A stretch of 64,000 bases of DNA, taken from Pseudomonas sessilinigenes (lineage in GTDB: Bacteria > Pseudomonadota > Gammaproteobacteria > Pseudomonadales > Pseudomonadaceae). Each line of letters begins with the position of its first letter. Positions within the stretch are counted from its first letter, which is position 1. The stretch lies in assembly GCF_003850565.1 (NCBI RefSeq), contig NZ_CP027706.1:2232001-2296000 (forward strand), written 5' to 3'. Under the pieces are notes generated by a model, which did not search any database, was not told the origin of the DNA, and saw nothing but the letters and a program-made list of their open reading frames with translations. This document shows, one piece after another, positions 10,229 to 17,633 of the stretch. A program made the translations under genes and the position numbers.

Positions 10229-10717
10229 ATGAAAAGACTAGTGATTATGGGGTTCGCTGCATTATTGCTGGCGGGATGTGGTCATAGGCAGGTTGAGTAT
10301 GTTCCTAACCCGTCACCGGTTATGACTAGAGAGCAAGCCGTAGATATTGTTGAGCAAGCGTTCTATGAAGACTTTAGCAGCAGCAAGCCGCAGTCTGTTG
10401 TCGTTACGGAAAAGTTCATATCCCTATCAGATGGCACCTTATCAAAGGGATCAAGCGTTGCTACTGCTGTGCCAATAGGTAACGGAGCTCTGGTTGTTGG
10501 AGACTCAACTGTGCGAACCAAGGAGCTTGGGCAGAGACTCTATTTCAGCTCAATAGGAAAAATTGATGTATTCCAGCACAAAGTAAGGTCAGGCCGATTT
10601 GCCGCTGTTGTGCGCGGCAAGGATGGCAGCAGTCTTCGAATCTTACGGATGCGTAGCATTGATAGTGCAAAGCGTTTTGCGGATGCGATGGAATATCTGA
10701 AGCTTCACAGTTCATAG
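10229..10717 (+). CDS. Lipoprotein of unknown function (prophage cargo)
   Basis: The 162-residue product starts with a lipoprotein signal peptide, MKRLVIMGFAALLLAGC, with lipobox LAGC at 14-17. The mature part looks like a small alpha/beta domain: EQAVDIVEQAFYEDF, VVVTEKFISLSDGT, LYFSSIGKIDVFQ, LRILRMRSIDSAKRFADAME. The middle and end recall small PH-like domains that end in an amphipathic helix over a sheet, but I cannot name the family. The ATG at 10229 is preferred to one 15 bases upstream because the signal peptide starts there. The gene lies 37 bases after the virion-protein relic and before a clear terminator. Codon use is less GC-rich than in the core genes, consistent with foreign origin. 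Confidence 0.65.
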   Translation: MKRLVIMGFAALLLAGCGHRQVEYVPNPSPVMTREQAVDIVEQAFYEDFSSSKPQSVVVTEKFISLSDGTLSKGSSVATAVPIGNGALVVGDSTVRTKELGQRLYFSSIGKIDVFQHKVRSGRFAAVVRGKDGSSLRILRMRSIDSAKRFADAMEYLKLHSS

Positions 10718-10738
10718 CTGGAGCATGTTTCACCAAAG

Positions 10739-10759
10739 CCCGCCAAGTGCGGGTTTTTT
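10739..10759 (+). terminator. Rho-independent terminator after the lipoprotein gene
   Basis: The stem CCCGC (10739-10743) pairs with GCGGG (10749-10753) around the loop CAAGT, followed by six T. Confidence 0.85.
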
Positions 10760-10777
10760 ATTGCCCAGGAGAAAGCA

Positions 10778-11012
10778 ATGCCTCAGTTCTTCAACTCCAG
10801 CACACCCACGACCTCATTTCGTCTTATCGCTCAACGGTTCAAGCAAGCTATCGTTTCAGCTCGCAGTCTCCGGTGCTGTAGCAGTTGAAACTCAGGCAAT
10901 CGTCGAGGGTGGCCGTGATGGCCAGCCAATCGTCGGCCGCATCTATAACATCAGGGTGCATGGTAATGCTTCAAACCAAAATCTGTATGCATACACAGTT
11001 ACAAGGACTTGA
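10778..11012 (+). pseudogene. Small phage-type ORF, apparently frameshifted
   Basis: An ATG at 10778 with AGGAG ten bases upstream starts MPQFFNSSTPTTSF and stops after 37 codons. A second frame takes over inside it and continues with LNGSSKLSFQLAVSGAVAVE, then IVEGGRDGQPIVGRIYNIRV, ending at 11012. The well-signalled start and the protein-like second frame suggest one gene of about 78 codons broken by a single frameshift near 10820. It is short, glycine-rich and beta-like, as small phage structural proteins often are, but I cannot name it. The alternative is that only the second frame, from 10725, is real, but that start has no ribosome-binding site and lies in the terminator. Confidence 0.4.
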
Positions 11013-11284
11013 GCATGGCACGATTGTGCCGATGAACTGTATCTTTTGGGGGATGATTTACGGTAGCAGAACGCCTGGGAGGGGAGAATATCCAACGCTA
11101 AGTTGTTGATTCTTATAGGAAGTATTGCGTATTTTTTTGATTGACTTATATTTTAAATTTTTCCTTTTAGATCATAGGCTTGTGTGCGTTTCGTGATCAC
11201 CTTGATATGGTGGTAATCATTAAATTCAGCGAGCTGACAACACGGAGACTTATGAGCCAATGTGATCGCTCTACGGCCCAAGTG

Positions 11285-11728
11285 CTAGGGGCCTTTAACG
11301 GTCAATGAATGAATATGAGGAAAGTCTGAACTGCGTGAAATTAAGATTCGGTTTTCTCCAGGTTTTAATGAAATTATCCCCTCATTAGAGTCAATACGAT
11401 TACCTTCAAACCAACCTCCTGTTGAGGCGGCTGCAGCATTGCTCGAAATATTTTGCCCATTCACGGTGATGGATACAGGTCGGGGATCCGAAGCTGCGTA
11501 GCTAATCATCAATTGATATTGTCCGCCGTCTTTTACATTGAATCTGTACTCGGCAGAGGTGGGTATATTCCCTGGCCGTCGGGTGACAATGCAATCACCG
11601 TAGCCATACGGTCCTCCAGATTCGACATTCTGATTACTTACATAATCTTGAGCGCGAACCACTACCGTTTCAGCATGAGCGATGCCCGCGCTTAAAACGG
11701 CGAAGAGAAAACTTGCGATGAGCTTCAT
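11285..11728 (-). CDS. Exported carbohydrate-binding-module-like protein
   Basis: The product has 147 residues. A signal peptide (MKLIASFLFAVLSAGIAHA) precedes about 128 residues that look like one beta-sandwich module of the CBM6/CBM35 type: an opening RAQDYVS with an acidic-aromatic pair, EYRFNVKDGGQYQLMISYAA, the short strand RPVSITVNGQ, a GGWFEG loop, and a closing LKPGENRILISRSSDFPHIH ending LTVKGP. Such modules bind sugars or serve as lectins. There is no catalytic domain. It stands alone on the minus strand inside the first element at tRNA-Pro and has AT-rich flanks and lower GC than the core, which points to acquired cargo. The fold call is by pattern, and the ligand is unknown. Confidence 0.6.
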   Translation of the reverse strand: MKLIASFLFAVLSAGIAHAETVVVRAQDYVSNQNVESGGPYGYGDCIVTRRPGNIPTSAEYRFNVKDGGQYQLMISYAASDPRPVSITVNGQNISSNAAAASTGGWFEGNRIDSNEGIISLKPGENRILISRSSDFPHIHSLTVKGP

Positions 11729-11946
11729 GGTTTTACCCTTTCTTGTCTTTGACCGATATGTTTAACAAGCATAGGCGTTGTTTGGTTCGGCGTGATTGAC
11801 TGAGCATCCAACACTGATATCACTGCGCAAAACCTCCTCTGAAGGTCGTATGTTTCCGTTTGCATAACGACAAAAAACGTGTTTTTTCAATGCCAAAATG
11901 GGCCTGTTATCCTTTAAAAACAAGTGTTTGGGTTGCTACAGACCCC

Positions 11947-12014
11947 AGCATGGGGTGCTAGGGGGCGAGTGTTCGAATCACTCCGTCCCGATCATATTTT
12001 TCAATGACTTAGCC
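11947..12014 (+). repeat. Attachment-site repeat, copy 2
   Basis: This is the second 68-base copy of the tRNA-Pro 3' half and its downstream flank, matching 9315-9382 except at two positions. It lacks the 5' half of the tRNA, so it is not a tRNA gene. It marks the distal end of a first element of about 2.6 kb and the proximal end of a second one. Confidence 0.92.
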
Positions 12015-12059
12015 CAATCTTCACAGGTTGGGTTTTTCATGCCCAGGGACTTTTGCGGA

Positions 12060-12384
12060 GGGGGGTATCCCGTTTTTCTCCTCAAGATTGTCAGCACCGG
12101 TCCCCGCGAGCTGGTTGCTGATACCATATTCGCAGTCTCAATCAGATGCCCGCGCTCGGCTCCCGAGAGTGGCTGCTGCTGTCGTTCTTGTACCCCAGCA
12201 GGGTCTTACGGCCTTCCTGCGTAACACCTGCTGCCCGAAGGCGAGGGCCAAATGCGTGTTTCATGTAGTGCGCCCTGATGGGTGCAAGCCCAGGGTGGGC
12301 GGGGCGAAGATTTTCCTCCTGCCAGAGTTTCACCTCTCTCACATGCGCCTTCTTCCTGGCCGAGTCGTTTATGCGACGCATCAC
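12060..12384 (-). pseudogene. Degenerate integrase C-terminal fragment, relic 2
   Basis: On the minus strand the frame at 12142-12384 reads RRINDSARKKAHVREVKLWQ ... HYMKHAFGPRLRAAGV ... RKTLLGYKND, clearly related to relic 1 (RMNDSDWKKARVRAAEKWQ, HDLKHTFGGWLRAAGV, RKTLLGHKNG). Here HDLKH has become HYMKH and LLGHK has become LLGYK, so catalytic histidines are lost. The frame breaks before the Tyr box. The bases from 12060 to 12142 still resemble the end of relic 1. It sits just past the second attachment repeat, in the same relative place as relic 1 after the first. Confidence 0.8.
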
Positions 12385-12743
12385 AGTATCGTTGTAAGGA
12401 AAAAACCGGTCTTTACTCTAGCCACGCTGCTTGTCGATGATCGATCTCGGTATGTGGTCAGTCGATGGCTATTCGGTCTAAAGGTGTCAGCCGGGAATGA
12501 CATAGCGGCCACGCCGATATCGGTTTGCGGTACTGCTACACAGTTGGCTTGATGCAACTCCTGGCAAACATGCTCAGTGTCAGCGTGATTCGCGGCGTGC
12601 CACTTTGCTGCCTCGGGCCAATGGTTTGCTGCCCAGAGGACCTGGAGGGCTGCAGCACGCGCGCCGGTGCTCCATCCGCCCATGCCGGCGAATAGGTCGA
12701 TCGCTGTGGTCTTCTTTACTCCGAGCAATTCCGGATCAGCCAA
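12381..12743 (-). pseudogene. N-terminal fragment of a phage C5 cytosine DNA methyltransferase
   Basis: The minus-strand frame opens with TTAIDLFAGMGGWSTGA, the SAM-binding motif I of C5 cytosine methyltransferases. It continues VLWAANHWPEAAKWHAANH and DTEHVCQELHQAN, the usual early region of phage enzymes of this family. After TDIGVAAMS the sequence no longer follows the family: the catalytic Pro-Cys of motif IV and everything after it are missing. What remains, about 80 codons, is therefore a 5' gene relic abutting integrase relic 2. In intact prophages such genes protect phage DNA from restriction. Confidence 0.75.
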
Positions 12744-13024
12744 AATTACGATTCAGACCGATAAAAAGAAGGGAAGAGGCGGCCCATGCAGGACCGCCGG
12801 GATTACTGTTAACCGTGCAGCTGCACGTACACGTAAAGAACTAGAAGAAACAGAATCAAGCGACCGATGATCACAGGTAGAACTCCAAGAACGAGCGATA
12901 TTGCTCATCTTGTAAGTGCTTGGGTGAAGGGCACCAAAAAGAGGGGTAAAAAACCGCGCATGAAAAATTTTATTACCGCAGAAGCAGTCGATATCTTCCA
13001 CTAGATAGTCGAAATCTAAATCCG

Positions 13025-13527
13025 TCTGCTTGGATCGCTGGTGAGCGACCGGTAATTTGGCCGGTCCTGCGGGAACACCTGACCGAGCCGTTCTTCGGTG
13101 TCAGACCACCAGATCACCTTGGACGGGTCTTCCTGCATATGGATGGTCCATCAGCTTGGCCTCGTTCTTCTTCCAGCCCAGGTCGCAGTTGCCGTAATCC
13201 GAATCCATGCCGAAGTCGAAGGGGTACGCTGACCAAAAGGCCGCTATCCCCATCCTTGATGACACCCGCGACGTAGGATGGGCAAACGCTGTCCCACCGG
13301 GCATTGCCGTACTCGTTGGCGTTTATCATCCGGCTGTATCGGCGGAGCTCATCGTAACGGATGCCGACGATGCAATCCCACTCGTCATAACCTAGGGCTC
13401 GCCTGTGCTTCTCGCCGATCTTCACCTTGAGGTAGGCAGTGCATATGTTGTTGCTGAAGTTCGGGAGCGCGGCCGGCAGGTTCTTCTCAGCCTTCCGGTA
13501 TGCCAGGTAGTACTCAAGCATCATCAT
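13025..13527 (-). pseudogene. Frameshifted phage-type PAPS-reductase-family gene relic
   Basis: Three minus-strand frames read in sequence give one recognisable protein segment. The first (to about 13260) holds FSNNICTAYLKVKIGEKHRR, WDCIVGIRYDELRRYSRM. The second holds AAFWSAYPFDFGMDSDYGN and CDLGWKKNEAKLMDH. The third, near 13025-13130, continues EDPSKVIWWSDTEE and a short tail. This is the order of the C-terminal half of the PAPS-reductase/sulfotransferase-like proteins common in phages; its metal-ligand-type Cys survives in CTAYLKVK and NCDLG. At least two frameshifts break it and the N-terminal ATP-pyrophosphatase loop is absent. It belongs to the decayed second element. Confidence 0.6.
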
Positions 13528-13626
13528 GAACGGCTCTCGTCGGAGTCAAGCGCTCGCTTACCCGATTGGACTTGATCCTCCTTATGGGGCAAGGTCTGGC
13601 TCCGCTCACCTCGACCAGGAAAGCCC

Positions 13627-13938
13627 ATGACCCATACAGAACGAGCCACTCTGCTGCTCGCGTGGCTTTGCGAAGAAAGCCGTGCCATCGACCACCGCGA
13701 TATCATCCTGTTCGATGAGGCGCTGGGTGAGCACATTGCCGACTATGAGGCGGCAGTCGATACCGGTTGTTTCGAGTTCTGTGGCGATACCTATCGCAAC
13801 AAGGCTGGCACCCAGAGCAACCCGCATCTCATGGATGGGTTGGTTCTCTTTGCCTACGCCCGCGAGTCGCTGCGAGCCCAGTCAGAGCAGGCAGAAACCT
13901 CCCAGGAACCGACCTGCACTGCAATGCTGTTCACTTAA
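13627..13938 (+). CDS. Small hypothetical protein
   Basis: The product has 103 residues, with no signal peptide or membrane segment. It is acidic, with a helical first half (RATLLLAWLCEESRAIDHRD, LFDEALGEHIADYEAAVDTG) and several cysteines. I do not recognise a family. The ATG at 13627 has AGGAAAG just upstream, and codon use resembles the core genome, so it is likely expressed. It lies at the far edge of the tRNA-linked relics and may mark the return to ancestral sequence. A REP element follows directly. Confidence 0.5.
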   Translation: MTHTERATLLLAWLCEESRAIDHRDIILFDEALGEHIADYEAAVDTGCFEFCGDTYRNKAGTQSNPHLMDGLVLFAYARESLRAQSEQAETSQEPTCTAMLFT

Positions 13939-13952
13939 GCGAGGTGATCCCC

Positions 13953-13977
13953 TGTAGGAGCGAAGCTTGCTCGCGAG
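13953..13977. repeat. Pseudomonas REP element
   Basis: The segment TGTAGGAGCGAAGCTTGCTC with the following GCGAG matches the short imperfect palindrome (GAGC-GAAGCTT-GCTC core) scattered between genes in P. fluorescens-group genomes. It lies directly after a stop codon, the usual position for such elements. Confidence 0.75.
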
Positions 13978-14191
13978 GGTCGTTAACCCGCGCTCTTGTT
14001 GCAGTCGGATGTCCAGGCGGGACGCCTGGTCCAACTCTTTCCAGAGCAGGAGCTGCCCAGTCGCCCGGTGAATGTGGTGTACCTGCCAGATCGATATCAC
14101 TCGGCCAGGTTGCGCAGTTTCGCGCAGTTCCTGACGGAACAGTTTTCCCCAGGGGACGAAGTGCTTCTAAGCTCGTTCCCGGACTCGCGGC

Positions 14192-14521
14192 TCAGCTGTT
14201 CATCTTGGCCGCCAGCAGCGCCCGCTCCTTGGTGAGCGGTTGGAGTACGCCCGGGTTGCTGCCGGTACGCTGGTAGAGAAAGTAGCTTTCGGCGTGGTCA
14301 TGCAAGATGCGGTAGATCTCGCCCTGTCGTTTCGGCCTCGGTGATACGCGGCGGTCTACCAGCAATTGATACTTGTCGATGTGCAGGCGTTTCAGCGCCT
14401 GCTCGAAGTCTTCCTGGGTCGTGACATCCCAGCGACGGATGTTGCTTACGTGGTACATGAGTGAAAAGAAAATGAACAGTACCAGGCCTTGAGTGGCGAG
14501 GTGCTTTATGACGTGTTCCAT
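14192..14521 (-). CDS. Small single-pass membrane protein of unknown function
   Basis: The protein has 109 residues. One hydrophobic segment near the N-terminus (about 9-24, TQGLVLFIFFSLMYHV) could be a membrane anchor, followed by a charged, mostly helical tail (TTQEDFEQALKRLHIDKYQL, GEIYRILHDHAESYFLYQR). I do not recognise the family. The ATG at 14521 is preceded by AGGAAG. It is transcribed opposite to its neighbours; the 179 bases between it and the pentapeptide-repeat gene must carry both promoters. Codon use is like the core genome. Confidence 0.55.
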   Translation of the reverse strand: MEHVIKHLATQGLVLFIFFSLMYHVSNIRRWDVTTQEDFEQALKRLHIDKYQLLVDRRVSPRPKRQGEIYRILHDHAESYFLYQRTGSNPGVLQPLTKERALLAAKMNS

Positions 14522-14700
14522 AGAGGGACTTCCTGTCTCCTGAAGCAGGGTGAATCACTGGCCAAGAGCGCCGTGGTCTGTACCAGCATGGGTTTCGCAT
14601 GGCTTGGCAGGGGCAAGGGTGAGACGAAAAGGCTTCAATTGGCTCTATCGGGGTGCTAGGTTGGTCGAGTTATCGGCCACAGATTGTGTAGGAAAGTGCC

Positions 14701-15348
14701 ATGGAGTCCCAGGTTTTTGAGAACAAGCGCATCGGCGTGGAGGAACTTACCGGTCAGGTCGTTACGGGCGTAACCTTTCTGGATTGCGACTTTTCCCGGG
14801 TCGACCTGTCGGAAACCCAATTCATCGATTGCAGCTTCTACGACCCCGAGCGGCAAGTGGGTTGCAACTTTCGCAGCGCCAAGTTGAAGGGCGCCTCGTT
14901 CAAGCGCTGCGACCTGACGGTCTGCGTGTTCAACTTTGCCAGCGCCCTGGGGCTGGAGATCACTGAGTGCAAGGCACAGGGCGCCGACTTCAGCAGCGCC
15001 AGTTTCATGAACGTGATTTCCAGCAAGTCCTGGTTCTGCAATGCCTACATCAACAAGAGCAACCTGGCCTACAGCAACTTCTCCAAGGTGAACCTCGAGA
15101 AGTGCGAGCTGTGGGACAACCGCTGGACCGGGGCCAATGTCACCGGGGCCAGTTTTGCCGGATCGGATCTGTCTGGTGGCGAGTTCAGCCTGTTCGACTG
15201 GCGATCTGCCGACTTCACCGGCTGCGACCTGACCAACTCGCAACTGGGCGACCTGGATATCCGGCTGGTGAACCTGGACGGGGTCAAGCTCGACCGTGAC
15301 CAGATCAGCCACCTTGCCGCACACCTGGGAATCAACGTGATCGGCTAG
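14701..15348 (+). CDS. Qnr-like pentapeptide-repeat protein (DNA gyrase/topoisomerase IV protection family)
   Basis: At 215 residues this matches the Qnr family in length and layout, especially QnrB. The repeat follows A(D/N)LxX: FLDCDFSRVDLSETQFIDCS, then a break YDPERQVG (about 47-54, equivalent to loop A), then GCNFRSAKLKGASFKRCDL. A second break FMNVISSKSWFCN (about 102-114, loop B) is followed by NFSKVNLEKCELWDN, SGSDL-type turns, and a C-terminal helix ending LGINVIG, the dimer-forming tail. Qnr proteins form a right-handed quadrilateral beta-helix that mimics DNA and shields gyrase from quinolones. The start has AGGAAAG upstream. I see no LexA box such as those controlling plasmid qnrB. 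The protective function is inferred from similarity. Confidence 0.85.
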   Translation: MESQVFENKRIGVEELTGQVVTGVTFLDCDFSRVDLSETQFIDCSFYDPERQVGCNFRSAKLKGASFKRCDLTVCVFNFASALGLEITECKAQGADFSSASFMNVISSKSWFCNAYINKSNLAYSNFSKVNLEKCELWDNRWTGANVTGASFAGSDLSGGEFSLFDWRSADFTGCDLTNSQLGDLDIRLVNLDGVKLDRDQISHLAAHLGINVIG

Positions 15349-15410
15349 CCGCGATCGCGACCTGTGAATCGCCACGGCGTTCTTGTATCCCGAAGGCTGC
15401 CCAGGCCACC

Positions 15411-15680
15411 TCATTGCGCCTTGTGCAGCGGCCGGGCCGGATTGCCACAGACCGTGGTGTAGGGTGCCACGCTCCTGGTCACCACTTCCCCCATGCCGAT
15501 CACCGCGCCACGGCCGATGACGGTGGGGCGTTCTGCCGTGCCCTGCTTGATGATGGCCCCGACGCCGATACAGGCATGGTCCTCGATCACCACCGCACCG
15601 TTGCAATGGACATTGGGAGCGAGGGTGACGAAGTCGCCGATGATGCAGTCATGGGCCACATGGTTATTACAGGTTGGCAT
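15411..15680 (-). pseudogene. Truncated hexapeptide-repeat (left-handed beta-helix) acetyltransferase
   Basis: The last 85 or so codons encode hexapeptide repeats: CNNHVAHDCIIGDFVTLAPN, then VHCNGAVVIEDHACIGVGAI, VIGRGAVIGMGEVVTRSV, ending NPARPLHKAQ. This is the C-terminal half of NeuD/PglD-type sugar O- or N-acetyltransferases, including the catalytic-type His in HVAHDC. The upstream frame, up to 15842, has no resemblance to the expected N-terminal nucleotide-binding domain. An ATG at 15680 could start an 89-residue remnant, but such a protein would lack its N-terminal domain. It lies on the opposite strand between two pentapeptide-repeat genes. I take it as a decayed gene rather than a working enzyme. 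Confidence 0.65.
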
Positions 15681-15920
15681 GGAAGAAACGGCCAAACCCT
15701 CCAGCCCCACAAATTGCGTGGACGTCCACGGTGTGCGGTGCCTCGTGGCAATACCGTTGCTGGCATCAGCCGCCAAGCCTAACGGATTCACCCTGGCGCA
15801 GGGCAGGGGGCAATGTATTCCTGCCAGGCGCCGGTCGTGCAAGGAACCAACGACCAGCCTTGACCTCCCAAGACCGCATCCAGAAGATGCACCCCATCAA
15901 CCCCAGGCTCAGGAGAGAGC

Positions 15921-16619
15921 ATGCAGGCGCAAGACGGTTACTTCGACATCACCCCCGAGGATCTGCAAGATCGTTCCCTGGCCGAGCTGGTCGCCAGCCA
16001 AACCTTGCCCGTGCGTGGCGTAGGCCTGGACCTGAGCGGCCAGGACCTGTCTCGCATCAACCTCGCCGGGGCCCATTTCGAACGTTGCAGCTTCAGCGGC
16101 AGCAACCTGACCGCCGCCAACCTGAGCAATAGCCAGTGGCTCAGCTGTCGGGCCGGCCAGGCGATCCTGCGCTCGGCGGTGCTCACCGACGCCCGTTTCG
16201 AACGCTGCGACCTGAACAACACCCTGTGGCAGCGCAGCAAGGTCGCCCATGTACAGTTCGAGGGTTGCAAGCTGACGGGGGCCAATTTCGCCGATGTCTC
16301 GGCCCTGGGCCTGGTTTTCTCCGATTGCCTGCTCAACAGCGCCATGCTGTCCGGCATCTCGTTCTACAAGGCGCAGCTGTACAAGATCGATTTCAGCGAG
16401 GCCGACCTCACCTACTGCGATTTTCGCAAGGCGGTGTTCGTCGAGGGCGGCAGCCTGTCCCTGGCCCGGGTGAACAATGCCCGTTTCGACGATGCCGACC
16501 TGCGCGAGGCGAGCCTGCAGGGCCTGCGGCTGGTGGACGCCAAGCTGTTCAAGGGGGCGATCATTTCCCGTAGCCAGGCCGGCATGCTGTTGGCTGGCCT
16601 TGGGCTTACGGTGCTCTGA
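15921..16619 (+). CDS. Second pentapeptide-repeat protein
   Basis: The protein has 232 residues. After an N-terminal segment of about 35 residues (MQAQDGYFDITPEDLQDR) come roughly 35 pentapeptide turns with central Leu/Phe: LDLSGQDLSRINLAGAHFE, SGSNLTAANLSNSQW, LTGANFADVSALGLVFSD, KIDFSEADLTYCDFRKAVF, FDDADLREASLQGLRLVDA. It lacks the Qnr-type loop A of its neighbour but has the same ISRSQAGMLLAGLGL-type C-terminal helix. The general shape recalls McbG and AlbG, self-protection proteins of peptide-antibiotic producers that act on gyrase. Whether this one guards a topoisomerase is unknown. The start has AGGAGAG upstream. It ends one base before the convergent LysR gene. Confidence 0.75.
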   Translation: MQAQDGYFDITPEDLQDRSLAELVASQTLPVRGVGLDLSGQDLSRINLAGAHFERCSFSGSNLTAANLSNSQWLSCRAGQAILRSAVLTDARFERCDLNNTLWQRSKVAHVQFEGCKLTGANFADVSALGLVFSDCLLNSAMLSGISFYKAQLYKIDFSEADLTYCDFRKAVFVEGGSLSLARVNNARFDDADLREASLQGLRLVDAKLFKGAIISRSQAGMLLAGLGLTVL

Positions 16620-16620
16620 T

Positions 16621-17538
16621 TCAGGTCCGCATCGTGGCCTGTTGTGCCTCGAACAATTCATCGATCACCCCCAAGAACGCCTCCACCAGGTGACTGCGCC
16701 CCTGGCTGCGGGTCAATACCAGCAGCGGGGCGCTGGCCCCCAGGTCGGTCACTGGCCGGTAGGTCACGCCCTTGCGGGCCAGTGTCTGGGTACAGCTGGG
16801 TACCAGGGCGATTCCCTGGCCCGCCGCCACCAGGGCAATGATCGAGGTGATCTGGCGCCCGCTGGGGCCAGGGCGCAGGGGCAGGTCGTTGCGTCGGTAC
16901 AGCTGTTCTATGGCCTCGTTGAGTCCCGAGCCGTAGCCGGTCGGAAACTGGATCAGCGGGTACTCGCTCAGCGCTGCCAGGTTCACCTCGGCCCGGGCCG
17001 CCAGCGGGCTGTCGCTGGCGAGCGCCGCCACCAGGGGTTCATCGCCCAGGGACCGGGTGTGGATTTCGCTCAGCTCCTCTGGCGGTTGCATCCGGCTCAG
17101 GCCGATATCGATACGACCGTCGACGATTTGCCCCCACTGGCTGACCGACGCGCCTTCCACCAGGGTCAGTTGAACCTGCGGAAAGCGTTGGGCAAAAGCC
17201 TGGAGCGCCTGGCTGAACAACTCCGACAAGGCAATCGAGCTGGCGTAGCCCAGGGCCAGTTGCCCGGCGCTGCCTGCGGCCAGTTTGTCCGCCATGACCT
17301 GGGCCCGCTCCACCTGTTCCAGCACCGCCTGGGCATAGGGCAGGAAGTGCTGGCCCTGGGGAGTGAGGGACACCGCGCGGCTGGTACGGTCGAACAACCG
17401 AAATCCCAGTTCGTTTTCCAGCGTCGAGATCTGGCGGGTCAGCGGCGGTTGCGCGAGGTGCAGGCGCAAGGCGGCGCGGCCGAAGTGCAGCTCTTCGGCG
17501 ACGGTCAGAAAGTAACGCAACCTGCGTAGATCGAGCAT
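16621..17538 (-). CDS. LysR-family transcriptional regulator
   Basis: The product has 305 residues, the standard length. The N-terminal winged helix-turn-helix is at about 1-60 (MLDLRRLRYFLTVAEELHFG, RAALRLHLAQPPLTRQISTLE, FDRTSRAVSLTPQG), then a linker helix and a two-lobed co-inducer domain (about 90-295) with GIALVPS near its end. The N-terminal sequence is like the CatR/BenM group. The gene is divergent from the MFS transporter 17634-18806 with 95 bases between them, the classical arrangement in which a LysR protein controls the neighbouring gene and its own. The intergenic segment holds ATCG-rich partial dyads around 17552-17576, but no unambiguous T-N11-A box. The inducer is unknown. 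Confidence 0.9.
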   Translation of the reverse strand: MLDLRRLRYFLTVAEELHFGRAALRLHLAQPPLTRQISTLENELGFRLFDRTSRAVSLTPQGQHFLPYAQAVLEQVERAQVMADKLAAGSAGQLALGYASSIALSELFSQALQAFAQRFPQVQLTLVEGASVSQWGQIVDGRIDIGLSRMQPPEELSEIHTRSLGDEPLVAALASDSPLAARAEVNLAALSEYPLIQFPTGYGSGLNEAIEQLYRRNDLPLRPGPSGRQITSIIALVAAGQGIALVPSCTQTLARKGVTYRPVTDLGASAPLLVLTRSQGRSHLVEAFLGVIDELFEAQQATMRT

Positions 17539-17633
17539 CCTGGCTCCCGGGTATCGATCGGTCGAAAATCGGTATTGGTCTTGGTTCGGCGGCGTATTTT
17601 ATAAAGCCCTTTCGTCACAAAACGAGAGGTTTC

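Noticed and set aside
11013..11284. AT-rich stretch as a possible origin or promoter region
   Set aside because: It has no iterons or clear -10/-35 pair; it looks like non-coding prophage sequence.
12028..12552. Plus-strand frame of 174 codons after the second attachment repeat
   Set aside because: It is antisense to the integrase and methyltransferase relics, which have recognisable homology on the other strand.
12744..13024. Possible small gene between the methyltransferase and PAPS-reductase relics
   Set aside because: Short frames on both strands lack start signals and resemblance to any family. I see nothing supportable in this stretch.
14640..14700. LexA box before the Qnr-like gene, as in plasmid qnrB
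   Set aside because: No CTGT-N8-ACAG motif is present in the upstream 60 bases.
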